DNA of 64,000 nt from Anaerobranca gottschalkii DSM 13577 (lineage in GTDB: Bacteria; Bacillota; Proteinivoracia; Proteinivoracales; Proteinivoracaceae). Below the pieces are notes generated by a model. The model was given only the letters and a program-made list of their open reading frames with translations, did no database searches and was not told where the DNA came from. A program made the translations under genes and the position numbers. The stretch is taken from NCBI RefSeq assembly GCF_900111575.1, contig NZ_FOIF01000001.1, positions 91,816 through 155,815 of the forward strand, written 5' to 3'. Of this stretch, positions 25,487 to 34,592 are shown piece by piece; positions within the stretch are counted from its first letter, which is position 1; the number at the start of each line of letters is the position of its first letter.

Positions 25487-27636
25487 TACTGGCCACCTCC
25501 CACTACCGACAACTTAAAGGAATGGGGATTAATATCTACACTTGCCCCTTGACTAACTAAAAGTTTAACTTTAACTACATTTCCTAATAAATAATTTTCC
25601 GCCTTTCCCAGGTTGACCATACCTCCTAAAGATAATTCCTTCCATTCTCCCTGAATATCTAATATTTGTAATTTGACATTACCATAATGGTAAAGTTCCG
25701 TAGATAGAACTAAACCATTACCACTGTAATCTAATCCAGAAGGTAAGGTGAAAACCACTTCAACCTCTCCATCTCCTCGAACAAAATGGGCATTTCCCCA
25801 TTTGGTATAGTCAGCAGCTTTGACTTTAGTTACCACTCCCGGGAGATTCCGGATACCGGTTATTTCCCGATAATCCACATTGATGGCATTTTGGTATAAC
25901 AGATAAATATTTAACCCTTCTGTTCCTTTAGATTGGCGAATAGTAACAGGAGATAAGGTATCTTCAAAGGCAATAAAGGTAACCATCCCTTCCGCTAATC
26001 TTTCCCCTATCTCTGAGAACATCCACCTATTAGGACTGTTATACCTTTGGAATAAAAAGTTGTAATCGATATTTCTCGTACCTGAAGTTAAAGTATAACT
26101 CTTCTTTTCTCCCCCTTTTATCTCCCCTAAGGAATGCCACTCTCCTCCAATTTGGATAAAGGAGGCAAAATAGTCAGCTTCTGATTTATTTTCCACCACC
26201 ACTTCTTTTTTATAGTGAAATATATCTACTGAAACCACAGGAGCTTTTTTATTAACTACCTTTGTCACATGGACCCTCTGATTAGACCAGATCCTTCCCT
26301 CCGATAAATCAAAGTACTTATTGTTTACTAAGGAAATACCATTAGTTAAAGGGGTTAAAGTCAAACCATCTTCAACCTCCACCCTTTTCTCCCTAGAAGA
26401 AGGTAAGAAAATGCTAATATAGCTATCTACAAAGGCTTGATTTTCATCTAGATATTCAATAATACTAACTTGGGTATCGACGATTTCTTTACTCCGCCCT
26501 GTACTTCCGATAATAAACAAAGAGGTGGTAAAGAAAATGGCAAGTAAAGGAACAGTCAACCAACCGAAATCCCACTTTTTCCACTTTCTCAATAAATAAA
26601 AATTAAGGGGCCCGATAACTAAAATATAGATTATTAAACCTAAGGCTAAAAACCCTGGTTTCAAAAAGGTAAGATTAAAATCACCTTTACTAAAAACATT
26701 CCTTAAATCCCTAAGTAGCCCTAACCTATAGATATTGTTCTGTAAATGGTTTTCTGAAGTATTAGGTAAAATGTATGACCAAAATCCAGTAAAGAATTGG
26801 GGTTTAGTAAACACATTATCTGTTAAAGGAATTGCAGAAAAAATAACAGTACCTCGACCTAAGTCTTTTTTAACCAATATAGGGAGTCCATCATGCTCTA
26901 ACAATACATCACCTAAAGGTTCTCCCTTTAAGTACAATACCTCCTCTGTAACGTCAAAGAGGTCTATTTCTTTTATCTCACTACCGGTAACCCTATAGGG
27001 CAGGAAATCAAAACCGGTATTATTAGCACCTATTACCAAGGTACCTCCCCTTTTAACCCAAAGCTCAATATTTTCCTTGTGGGCACCGGTTAAATTAAAA
27101 TCTTTCGAATCATCGATAACAATCATTGAGAAATTCTGTAAAGGTAAAAAGTTATTAAAATCCTCCCCTTTTAAAGTTACCAGACTTTCTCTTCCTAAGG
27201 TTTTTAATAAATTATACCTTTCTACCCTAGAACCTATAATCCCCACCTTTTCAGTACTAGGGTTCCACATAACAGATAGATTTCTCTTAGTAACCTCTCT
27301 CCCCCTAGAATCTACAACCTGTATAACCACATCGTTGTATGAGCTGTCTAAAAAATTAGGAGGAAGGGAAAAGTCTAAGGTTACTTTTTTCCCACTTTGG
27401 ATAAAAACCTCTTGGATAACTTTACTTCGGTAGTCCAGGATGACACTACCGGCAAAATCCCTATCTCCTTTATTAGTTATAGTTACTTCTATTTTGTTCC
27501 ACCGTTCATAAATGATAGGCTCATTAACAAAGTTAGTCACTACTTTTAACTCTAAATCGGCAGCATATACCCGTTCTATTCCTATAAAGGAAAGGAGCAT
27601 ACAAACTACAATTATATAAAAGATTACCTTTTTCAA
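25486..27636 (-). CDS. Secreted/membrane protein of the MoxR-ABC operon
   Basis: 716 residues of unrecognised family. A signal peptide (FYIIVVCMLLSFIGIERVYA) precedes a large beta-rich extracytoplasmic region with an adhesin-like first domain and a segment resembling the amidotransferase-like domain of the large VWA protein (GGTLVIGANNTGFDF). Two membrane helices lie at about 330-380 (LALGLIIYILVIGPLNFYLL and WLTVPLLAIFFTTSLFIIG), followed by another large beta-rich part. The start is TTG at 27636 with GGGGG seven bases upstream. It is the first gene of an eight-gene operon running to 16139. Confidence 0.78.
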   Translation of the reverse strand: MKKVIFYIIVVCMLLSFIGIERVYAADLELKVVTNFVNEPIIYERWNKIEVTITNKGDRDFAGSVILDYRSKVIQEVFIQSGKKVTLDFSLPPNFLDSSYNDVVIQVVDSRGREVTKRNLSVMWNPSTEKVGIIGSRVERYNLLKTLGRESLVTLKGEDFNNFLPLQNFSMIVIDDSKDFNLTGAHKENIELWVKRGGTLVIGANNTGFDFLPYRVTGSEIKEIDLFDVTEEVLYLKGEPLGDVLLEHDGLPILVKKDLGRGTVIFSAIPLTDNVFTKPQFFTGFWSYILPNTSENHLQNNIYRLGLLRDLRNVFSKGDFNLTFLKPGFLALGLIIYILVIGPLNFYLLRKWKKWDFGWLTVPLLAIFFTTSLFIIGSTGRSKEIVDTQVSIIEYLDENQAFVDSYISIFLPSSREKRVEVEDGLTLTPLTNGISLVNNKYFDLSEGRIWSNQRVHVTKVVNKKAPVVSVDIFHYKKEVVVENKSEADYFASFIQIGGEWHSLGEIKGGEKKSYTLTSGTRNIDYNFLFQRYNSPNRWMFSEIGERLAEGMVTFIAFEDTLSPVTIRQSKGTEGLNIYLLYQNAINVDYREITGIRNLPGVVTKVKAADYTKWGNAHFVRGDGEVEVVFTLPSGLDYSGNGLVLSTELYHYGNVKLQILDIQGEWKELSLGGMVNLGKAENYLLGNVVKVKLLVSQGASVDINPHSFKLSVVGGGQ

Positions 27637-27721
27637 GTAAATTCCCCCTTAAGCTTTCTACTTTTAGTGTATAACAAAAAATGTAAAAAAGCTATGAATT
27701 TTTTATTAAGTTTTGAAAAAG

Positions 27722-27758
27722 AAAAGACAAAGTCTTGTAGAAGTGGACTTTATCTTTT
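27722..27758 (-). terminator. Terminator at the end of the pilus operon
   Basis: On the minus strand AAAAGATAAAGTC pairs with GACTTTGTCTTTT (one G-U pair) around an 11-base loop, 20 bases after the last pilin gene. T runs flank it on both sides. Confidence 0.7.
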
Positions 27759-27777
27759 AACTAACCTACTATGATAA

Positions 27778-29178
27778 TTAATAAATATCTATATCTACAA
27801 TCGGTGGCAATTTAATATCACCTAAAACCTGTAAGATAAGTTTTCCATTACCACCAATTTCTCTAATAGAACCCCTTTCCATTATAAAATCATGGGATGT
27901 TTTAATTAAAATATTGCCACTATGGTTTGCTTTATGTTTTAAAAGTAAGTGGGAGTCTGTCAAAGCTATAGTTCTATTTCCAGCTAAAAAATTATCCCTT
28001 TGGGTATCTAAAATAATGTCAGAGGCAATAATTTGGGTCTCCCAAATATTTATCCTCCCTTTAGGGGCTAAGGTTAACCTACCTCCCCCATTTATTCCAT
28101 TATTTTTTTGAATATTGATATTTCCCCTACCTTCTGTTGTGATTATAACATCTCCCTCTGTCTTTATTGCTATATCTTCTCCAATTCTTTCATGAAAAGT
28201 TATACTTCCCTCTCTACTGTTAATTGTTATATCTGTGGAATTTAATCCAACAATTTTTCCAGCAAAATGGATACTTTTACAAACATTCCAGTTAATCCTT
28301 TGATCTCCAGTTAATTCTAGTTGAATATTTCTAGGAAAATAAAGGGAGCCTCCTTCTAAAGGTATAAGGTTTAAATCCTCATCGTAAATTCCTCGTGCGG
28401 TATCTAAATCATATAGTTGTTCTAAATTTAACCTTACATCTGTTCCTTCATCATAAACCCCATTGCCATTTAAATCGACCCAAGGAAAGTGTCCATCTTT
28501 CCAATCATTTCCCCTAATATATATAGTTTGACTAGATATCTCTCTACCCCGTAAACCAAAGGCATCAACGGGAACTACTGTAAAAATCGCAAACCGGTTA
28601 GGATAATTTTTATAGTTCGAAAAAATTTTTCCTGTACTAACTAAAGTATAATCTTGGGGAAATTGGGGATCTACTATCCCTTCCCTAGAAACATACCATT
28701 GGTAGAGGGATAAATAGTAGGGATTATCTCCTTCTTCTACCTGATAAAAACCTTCAATTAAAGGATTTTTATCAATATCTGCAGTAAAATTGTTAGGGTC
28801 TGTGCTGATTTGAATATTTACCCCTTTAGCTACAGGGGGATTCTTTTTCCTTCTAAGGGTTAACTGCCTTGAAATATAAAATGTAATGGAACTGTTATTT
28901 TTTAAATTAACTTCCCCTTTAGATAGAGAAACCTTTTTACCAAATAATTCTATTTCCTCTTTTTCTAAACTAGGATTTTCTTCTAGAGTCCTCCTTTTAA
29001 TTTCTGTAATTTCCCTTTCAATCTCCCCTTGTATTTCAAAGGCTTTTTCTGTCAAAGTCTTCCCTTCCTGCAGTGTTATAAGCTGGCTGTAAAAGGCAGG
29101 AATAGCAGCTAAAATTACAATACTCAAAATCAATATCGCTATTATTACTTCTAATAGGGTAAAACCTTTTTTCCCCAT
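27778..29178 (-). CDS. Large modular prepilin with a beta-solenoid-like C-terminus
   Basis: 466 residues, far larger than a normal pilin. The N-terminus is a type III signal peptide with cleavage after Gly: KKG|FTLLEVIIAILILSIVIL, including the essential Glu at mature position 5. The rest is not a pilin head: after residue about 280 it is a series of short beta-strands with repeated Ile, Asn and Gly spacing (DITINSREGSITF, GDVIITTEGRGNINI), which looks like a beta-solenoid. It may be a pilus-tip or adhesive subunit. The start ATG at 29178 has GGAGG eight bases upstream. It follows the VWA pilin by 15 bases. Confidence 0.8.
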   Translation of the reverse strand: MGKKGFTLLEVIIAILILSIVILAAIPAFYSQLITLQEGKTLTEKAFEIQGEIEREITEIKRRTLEENPSLEKEEIELFGKKVSLSKGEVNLKNNSSITFYISRQLTLRRKKNPPVAKGVNIQISTDPNNFTADIDKNPLIEGFYQVEEGDNPYYLSLYQWYVSREGIVDPQFPQDYTLVSTGKIFSNYKNYPNRFAIFTVVPVDAFGLRGREISSQTIYIRGNDWKDGHFPWVDLNGNGVYDEGTDVRLNLEQLYDLDTARGIYDEDLNLIPLEGGSLYFPRNIQLELTGDQRINWNVCKSIHFAGKIVGLNSTDITINSREGSITFHERIGEDIAIKTEGDVIITTEGRGNINIQKNNGINGGGRLTLAPKGRINIWETQIIASDIILDTQRDNFLAGNRTIALTDSHLLLKHKANHSGNILIKTSHDFIMERGSIREIGGNGKLILQVLGDIKLPPIVDIDIY

Positions 29179-29193
29179 CTTCTTTCCCTCCAT

Positions 29194-30768
29194 CTAAGGG
29201 CCAAAGATATGCCATTGTTCCCTGATAATAATATTGATAATTTCTTCAAAAACGACCTCTAATTCTATAGCATCACCGGCTTCATAATAACTGCCACCAC
29301 ATAGCTCTGCAATCCTTTTTGACCTATCAATTTCATTTCTTACTGCGGAAAAACCTATTACAAAGGTTTCTATATCTAAACCACCATTGACTATTAAATT
29401 TTCTGCAACATGTTCTACATATTTCATGTTGTTATCTACATTAATTTCTGGTTCTAACATCCCAGTCCCTATTATTTGATTACCATATATTTGAAATGGA
29501 ACAATGTTCCAAAGTGGCTCACTTACCCAACCTGGGGAGTCAGTAAAACTATGATTATTACTAAAATTACTGGTAGATCTTACATATATTTGACCTCCAG
29601 ACCGACTTCTACTATTAGTTACCCGTAAAAAGACATTTTCGTCAACATTGCCATCAGCTAAAAGAAAATGGTTAGGGTTTTGGAAATTTTGGGTACGGGT
29701 AGACCAATAATTGTTATAACCAGGCCACTGTCTAATTCTAACGGAATCATTTTGAGGTATTACACTGGAAAAAGTGGGATTACCATCAACCAGTAAAATC
29801 ATGTAATTACTAATATTCCTGCCAGTATTTAGATGGTTAAAGTTCTTTAACTGATAATAAGCCCTTCTCATTCCGTCTCCTGTATTAGTTCCACCAAAGG
29901 CAATTAATCCATTTATTTGATTTATAAGGATTTGTTTTTGCTGAGGATCTGCTGGACGGTAGAAATTCCCTGGATTATTTGCTGAGGTTGAGAAGGGAAT
30001 TAAACTAATATAAAGGTTTTCCATTGTAGAGAAATTTTCAATCAGTTTTTTTGCTTCTTCTTTTAAAATGTCTATCCGCCTGTTAGGATAATTGGCATTT
30101 CTACCCCACATATCCCAAGCCATACTTCCAGAGACATCAAGGACCATAGTGATAGCTACCAAATCTGTGGTTTCTTCAATTATATTAATTTCCGGTGTTG
30201 GTCGCTCATCGTCACGATATGCTATAACGGTAGCAAAGGAAAAATCATCACCTCTATCTACTACCTGCAAAGAATTTAAGGCTTCTAATTGGGTATTTAT
30301 AACTACTTTTTGTTTTGGATTATTTTGTAAATATCCCTCTAATGTAAAGTTTATTAAATTCCCTTCCCCTTCCTCTTTTCGAAAATAGAGGTTGTAGATT
30401 ATATTATCCTTTTTTTCAACAACTGGAATTTTAAAATGTTTGTATCTACCTGTGGTGCTATCCTTTGCCCAAAGGTAATGGACTATTTCGCTCCGATCTT
30501 CTCCTACAGTAAAATAACTCCAACCTTCCCTTAAATCATTATGATTAAAATTTTCTTCCTTTAAGGTAAAGATAGCTGTTGCATTTCTAACTTGACTATT
30601 TACTAATTGTGCAGCCCTTCTCATATCTGATTGTAAGTTAAATTCATCTAAGACTAAATTTTGAGATTTTAAAGTAAAGTTTATCGCCGGGTAAGCCATT
30701 AATAAGACTAAACTGAAAATCCCTATTGCTAGGATAAGTTCAATTAGGGTAAATCCTTTATTTTTCAC
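29194..30768 (-). CDS. Modular prepilin with von Willebrand factor A domain
   Basis: 524 residues. A prepilin leader and helix (NKG|FTLIELILAIGIFSLVLLM, Glu5 present) are followed by a short pilin-like part and, from about residue 205, a VWA domain with the metal site DVSGSMAWD and GGTNTGDGMRRAYYQL. VWA modules grafted on a pilin are known from Streptococcus sanguinis type IV pili, where they act as adhesins, and PilY1 plays a similar part in Gram-negatives. The start is GTG at 30768 with GGGGG eight bases upstream. It is encoded between the PilX-like gene and the beta-solenoid pilin. Confidence 0.87.
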   Translation of the reverse strand: MKNKGFTLIELILAIGIFSLVLLMAYPAINFTLKSQNLVLDEFNLQSDMRRAAQLVNSQVRNATAIFTLKEENFNHNDLREGWSYFTVGEDRSEIVHYLWAKDSTTGRYKHFKIPVVEKKDNIIYNLYFRKEEGEGNLINFTLEGYLQNNPKQKVVINTQLEALNSLQVVDRGDDFSFATVIAYRDDERPTPEINIIEETTDLVAITMVLDVSGSMAWDMWGRNANYPNRRIDILKEEAKKLIENFSTMENLYISLIPFSTSANNPGNFYRPADPQQKQILINQINGLIAFGGTNTGDGMRRAYYQLKNFNHLNTGRNISNYMILLVDGNPTFSSVIPQNDSVRIRQWPGYNNYWSTRTQNFQNPNHFLLADGNVDENVFLRVTNSRSRSGGQIYVRSTSNFSNNHSFTDSPGWVSEPLWNIVPFQIYGNQIIGTGMLEPEINVDNNMKYVEHVAENLIVNGGLDIETFVIGFSAVRNEIDRSKRIAELCGGSYYEAGDAIELEVVFEEIINIIIREQWHIFGP

Positions 30769-30781
30769 ACCTTTCACCCCC

Positions 30782-31204
30782 TTAATTTATCCATCGCTGA
30801 TTTTCCGGATTCTCTTTTTCAAACTCCAGTATAACTTTATTTTCTATCCCGGTATTTTTATAACTACCTATCCCCTGAATTACAACCCAATCCCTGTTAC
30901 CCCTCTTTATTTGCCATACTTCTACTACCACTTTACCATCGGCTAATTCTATGGTCTCTGGTCCTAATTTACCTAGATTGTCTAAGTTTTCCAACAACTG
31001 ACCATTGTCAGCCCATAAAGCCTCATAAGCAATTTCTATTCCCGACCGGGCTAGGTAATGGGCTTTTAAATAATTTTCTTGATATTTTACCATCATAATA
31101 TTGTTGGAGGTTATATTATATATAGATAAAGAGATAATTGCTATCACCAGCACCGCTATAATAACCAAAGGCAATGCCGCCCCTTTATCCTTTAAAAGAT
31201 CCAT
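30782..31204 (-). CDS. PilX-like minor pilin
   Basis: 140 residues. The N-terminus is DKGAALPLVIIAVLVIAIIS followed by NIMMVKYQENYLKAHYLARSGIEIAYEAL, the pattern of PilX/GspK-like minor pilins, which lack the Glu at mature position 5 (here Leu-Pro-Leu). Such subunits cap or initiate pilus assembly. It lies between the major pilin and the VWA pilin and ends 4 bases before the latter. Confidence 0.78.
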   Translation of the reverse strand: MDLLKDKGAALPLVIIAVLVIAIISLSIYNITSNNIMMVKYQENYLKAHYLARSGIEIAYEALWADNGQLLENLDNLGKLGPETIELADGKVVVEVWQIKRGNRDWVVIQGIGSYKNTGIENKVILEFEKENPENQRWIN

Positions 31205-31264
31205 CTAAATCACATCCCTTCTAAAATTAAATCTACTTACCAATAATGATAAGCACATTTAATT

Positions 31265-31289
31265 TTAGGGAAGGTTTGCCCTTCCCTAA
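31265..31289 (-). promoter_or_regulatory. Stem-loop between pilA and the minor pilin genes
   Basis: TTAGGGAAGG pairs with CCTTCCCTAA around a 5-base loop just after the pilA stop. No U run follows on the minus strand, so partial termination or 3' end protection of the pilA message is likelier than full termination. Confidence 0.55.
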
Positions 31290-31298
31290 GGTGTTTGG

Positions 31299-31763
31299 TT
31301 ATTGTGCTGGACGTACTTCAACTTTAATGTTTACAGCTTGATTTGCATTTGTAACAGTATTACCGTCATCATCAAGACCTATTATTTCCCAATGTGTTTT
31401 ACCTGTTTGTTGTGGTTCATTTAGTTCTACGAGTTTTTCAAGTTCAGATATACCTATATCATTATTTTCTCTATCCTTAGGTGCTCCTGTACTCCCCCAT
31501 TTAGCATCATTACCATCAAATTCTATAGTCTTCCCAACAAACTCACTTAACGAAATATTCTCACTAGCTGCCAATAGCTTAATTGCATTTTCGATACTTT
31601 TTGCAGTAGCTTCATCGGCTCTTACCTTAGCCCTATCAGTGAAACCAGTTAACCTAGGAACTGCGATTAGAGCTAAAATTCCGATAATAGCGATTACGAT
31701 AATTAGCTCCATTAAAGTAAAACCTTTTTTGTTGTTTAAGTGTTTGTAAAAAAATCTTAACAT
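31299..31763 (-). CDS. pilA: Major type IV pilin
   Basis: 154 residues. Cleavage after Gly14: NNKKG|FTLMELIIVIAIIGILA, with Glu5, then the canonical LALIAVPRLTGFTDRAKVRADEATAKSIENAI. The C-terminal head is short and has no cysteines. It is preceded by AGGAGG and by its own sigma-H-like promoter at 31807, although it lies inside the pil operon, and is followed by a stem-loop; both features fit high expression of the main fibre subunit. It is also a possible stand-in for the missing ComGC of the competence cluster. Confidence 0.9.
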   Translation of the reverse strand: MLRFFYKHLNNKKGFTLMELIIVIAIIGILALIAVPRLTGFTDRAKVRADEATAKSIENAIKLLAASENISLSEFVGKTIEFDGNDAKWGSTGAPKDRENNDIGISELEKLVELNEPQQTGKTHWEIIGLDDDGNTVTNANQAVNIKVEVRPAQ

Positions 31764-31806
31764 TTTACTCTTCCTCCTTTTGTTTTTTCTTTTCTCCTAT
31801 TAATAC

Positions 31807-31831
31807 TTTCGACCTATTTCCCTAAAATCCT
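31807..31831 (-). promoter_or_regulatory. Sigma-H-like promoter of pilA
   Basis: On the minus strand GCAGGATTTT and GTCGAAAG, with the same 13-base gap between the AGGA block and GAA as the sites at 9636, 47498 and 56558. The -10 has GAAA in place of GAAT. It lies about 45 bases before the pilA start, in the gap after pilD. Confidence 0.55.
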
Positions 31832-31849
31832 GCTGGGCTTAATAATTTT

Positions 31850-32581
31850 TTAGAAAAATGAAAAGTATAAGAAAATGAGTCTTTCTCCTAAAAAGTATGC
31901 GACTATTGTACCTAAAGACAAATAGGGACCAAAGGGTATTGCTTTTTTTCTACTTTCTCCTTTAAGTAAAAGAAAGGTTCCTATTACTCCTCCTATAAAG
32001 AAGGCTAGTAAAACTGCTACAATCCCTTTAGCTATACCTAAATAAAGTCCTAATGTAAAGGCTAGCTTGATGTCACCTCCCCCCATACCCCCTTTTGAAA
32101 CTACTGCTATTAGGAAAAAAGCAGTAAAGAACAGTATTGCAGAAAGGAAATGGCTATAAAGACCTTTGTATAACAGATAAGGGAAATAGGCTAGGATAAG
32201 GTATATATTGAATAGATCCGGAATTGTCATTGTCCGGAGATCTATTACAGTTATTGCAACTAATACCATAAACAAATTATAGTAGATAATACCTTCAATC
32301 CAACTTGTCGAAAAATTAAAGGTTATTAAGGCTAAAATACCTCCTAAAAGCTCTATTAAAGGGTAAATTGGCGATATTTTTTCTCCACAATTAAAACAGC
32401 TACCCTTGGTCAAGAAATAACCTATAACAGGTATTAGGTAAAGGATGGGAATCCTTTTTTTACAGTTAGGACAACTGGAAGGGGGATAAATAATTGACTG
32501 CCCTTCAGGTATCCTATAGATACAAACATTTAGAAAACTTCCTATACAAGTTCCTAATAAAAATAAGAATAGATTATACAT
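31850..32581 (-). CDS. pilD: Prepilin peptidase / N-methyltransferase
   Basis: 243 residues with about eight membrane segments. The cytoplasmic N-terminal loop carries two zinc-binding cysteine pairs (CPNCKKRIP and CFNCGE), and the two catalytic aspartates lie in DLRTMTIPD and GGGDIKLA, the GxGD signature of the family. It cleaves and methylates prepilins. No other prepilin peptidase is in the window, so it probably also processes the comG-like pseudopilins. Confidence 0.95.
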   Translation of the reverse strand: MYNLFLFLLGTCIGSFLNVCIYRIPEGQSIIYPPSSCPNCKKRIPILYLIPVIGYFLTKGSCFNCGEKISPIYPLIELLGGILALITFNFSTSWIEGIIYYNLFMVLVAITVIDLRTMTIPDLFNIYLILAYFPYLLYKGLYSHFLSAILFFTAFFLIAVVSKGGMGGGDIKLAFTLGLYLGIAKGIVAVLLAFFIGGVIGTFLLLKGESRKKAIPFGPYLSLGTIVAYFLGERLIFLYFSFF

Positions 32582-32591
32582 TTTTCCTCCC

Positions 32592-33125
32592 CTAGTAAAA
32601 CTTCTCTCCGTAAACTCTTAATGTCAAATTTACAGAACCTAAGTTTTTGTCACCACTAAAATTATAATTTTCTATCTGAACAATCCTTTCATTTCCCTCA
32701 ATCCCTTGTAGTAAATTATAAACAGAGTTATAGTCACCTCTAAATGTTAAATTTAACTGTAAATAACTAGGCTGACCGTTGACTATTTGCATCTGAATAT
32801 TAGGTTCATCTATTCCATTAGCTTGGAAAATATTCTCTATCCACAAAAGAACTTCCGGTATATAACCTTCTTCCGGTAATCTTTTCCTTAAATCTTCTAG
32901 CTGATAATCCCCATAATTTGTTTTTAAGGAATTGTAACGGACTAAATGAAGGTTTAAATTACTTTCTTTCATCTCCAAAGTTTCTAATTTGCTTTGATAC
33001 TCTTCTCTTTTGTTAAGGGTAGCCGTTATAACATAATTATAGAGAACATATACGACAATTAGAGAAAATAAGATCAGTAACATCTTTTTTTCCCTTTCAT
33101 TTAATTTGTTCAAGATCTCTTTCAT
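32592..33125 (-). CDS. pilO: PilO-like pilus assembly protein
   Basis: 177 residues: a short cytoplasmic tail, one membrane helix (LLILFSLIVVYVLYNYV), a coiled coil (LNKREEYQSKLETLEMKE) and a ferredoxin-like periplasmic-type domain. Identified by build and by place after pilM and pilN. The start at 33125 gives an ATGA overlap with pilN and has GGAGG eight bases upstream. Confidence 0.8.
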   Translation of the reverse strand: MKEILNKLNEREKKMLLILFSLIVVYVLYNYVITATLNKREEYQSKLETLEMKESNLNLHLVRYNSLKTNYGDYQLEDLRKRLPEEGYIPEVLLWIENIFQANGIDEPNIQMQIVNGQPSYLQLNLTFRGDYNSVYNLLQGIEGNERIVQIENYNFSGDKNLGSVNLTLRVYGEKFY

Positions 33126-33655
33126 GGGCTTACCCTCCATCCTTCAATTTGGACACTAAAGAAATATTTATCATTAGAGTAGTTTAAACCTGATAAAGCT
33201 GGTCTCCCGCCAAACTCCCAATTATATAAATTATCGAGGAATGTAGAAATAACTGATAGATTTTCCCCTTCAGCTTGAATACTAATAACCATTTCTCTGA
33301 TGTTAAATGATGTCAACTCAACTCCTACCGGCGTAGCCTCCTCTAAAGTATCTAAAATATAGGTAAAGTTTACAGAACTTTCCTCTAATTGTTCAATGTT
33401 TTTTACTAGGTTTTCTATAACTAATAAACTATTTAATTCAGTATCTACTGAAGCTAGTTTCTTTTGTAAAATCTCTATATTCCCTTCTTTTTCCCTTATT
33501 AAGGCTTTAGTTTCCCATATATCTATACTTACAGACAACACCCATAGCAAAAGGATAAAGACTAAAAGAACCGGTAAAAACAACTTAAAAAAACTTTGGG
33601 GACTAAATGAAGGTTTTGGGCGATATTCAACTGGCAATAAATTTATATTATTCAT
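33122..33655 (-). CDS. pilN: PilN-like pilus assembly protein
   Basis: 177 residues. It opens with the PilN motif INLLPVEYRP, which docks into PilM, then a membrane helix (LFLPVLLVFILLLWVLSVS), a coiled coil and a small domain. It joins PilM and PilO to form the alignment complex linking the cytoplasmic ATPases to the fibre. ATGA overlaps join it to both neighbours. Confidence 0.87.
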   Translation of the reverse strand: MNNINLLPVEYRPKPSFSPQSFFKLFLPVLLVFILLLWVLSVSIDIWETKALIREKEGNIEILQKKLASVDTELNSLLVIENLVKNIEQLEESSVNFTYILDTLEEATPVGVELTSFNIREMVISIQAEGENLSVISTFLDNLYNWEFGGRPALSGLNYSNDKYFFSVQIEGWRVSP

Positions 33656-34575
33656 TTAGTATCCCTCCATTTAGTAAGCCCTTTGGCTATAACCGTCCTT
33701 TCTTGGATAACTTCAGGTTTTATATCGGTTAAATCTTTCAATATCTCCTTTAAACCATAAATATTATTGTTACCACCTATTAAATAAACTGAATGAAAAT
33801 TGACATCATCTTGATTACCAAAGCGATATCTATAATAATCTAAAGAACGTTCTAATTCCCTTTGAAAATCGTAATTAATTCCTTTAAATAACATCGGTTC
33901 AATATTATTATTTATCCTTTCTACAGAAGCTTCCTTTGGTGAAATTCCTAAAGAGGCAGCGATTATTCTATCATAGTCTTCTCCGCCAATTTTAATAGTT
34001 CTAGTGAAATTGAAGATTCCATTTCGATAAATATGTATTTTAGTTGTCACTTTACCTACATCTATTATTAACTGATATCCAGAATCTTTCCCTTCTAGTA
34101 GTTCCCTTCCTAAAGCTATAGAAGGTAAATCTATTGCTACTAATTTTAATCCCGAATCATTTACCCCTTTAACATATGGCAAAATATCACTTCTTTTAAG
34201 GGCTATAAATAAAATTTCTGTTTTAGTTGCTCTTTTATCTAACTGAATAAAGTCAAAAATTCCTTCACCTTTAGGAAAGGGCATTATATCTTCCCCTTCT
34301 AATTTTAAAAACTCCCTAACCTCTTTTTCTGACATTGCTGGCAAAGTCATTTCTTTAACAAAAACACTAGGTCCGTTATAACTTACTACCGTTGGTCTTC
34401 CCTTTAACTTTTTTTCTAAAACAAAACTACTAAGGACTTTAACTAAATTAGAAAGGTTAATTATTTCTCCATTTTCAATGGTATTTTCAGGAGTCTCCAA
34501 TTCATATACTAAATCTTTATAAGCAATTTTTATTAAACCACTACCGATATCTAAACCAAGGTAATTTTCTCTCAA
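33652..34575 (-). CDS. pilM: PilM-like actin-fold pilus assembly ATPase
   Basis: 307 residues of the FtsA/PilM fold: LGLDIGSGLIKIAYK (phosphate 1), TVVSYNGPSVFVKEMTLP, LIIDVGKVTTKIHIYRNG (phosphate 2) and VYLIGGNNNIYGLKE (adenosine motif). It is cytoplasmic and binds the N-terminus of PilN. The order pilB-pilT-pilC-pilM-pilN-pilO is standard in Clostridia and Bacilli with type IV pili. Confidence 0.92.
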   Translation of the reverse strand: MRENYLGLDIGSGLIKIAYKDLVYELETPENTIENGEIINLSNLVKVLSSFVLEKKLKGRPTVVSYNGPSVFVKEMTLPAMSEKEVREFLKLEGEDIMPFPKGEGIFDFIQLDKRATKTEILFIALKRSDILPYVKGVNDSGLKLVAIDLPSIALGRELLEGKDSGYQLIIDVGKVTTKIHIYRNGIFNFTRTIKIGGEDYDRIIAASLGISPKEASVERINNNIEPMLFKGINYDFQRELERSLDYYRYRFGNQDDVNFHSVYLIGGNNNIYGLKEILKDLTDIKPEVIQERTVIAKGLTKWRDTK

Positions 34576-34592
34576 AAAAAACCCCCCTTTTT

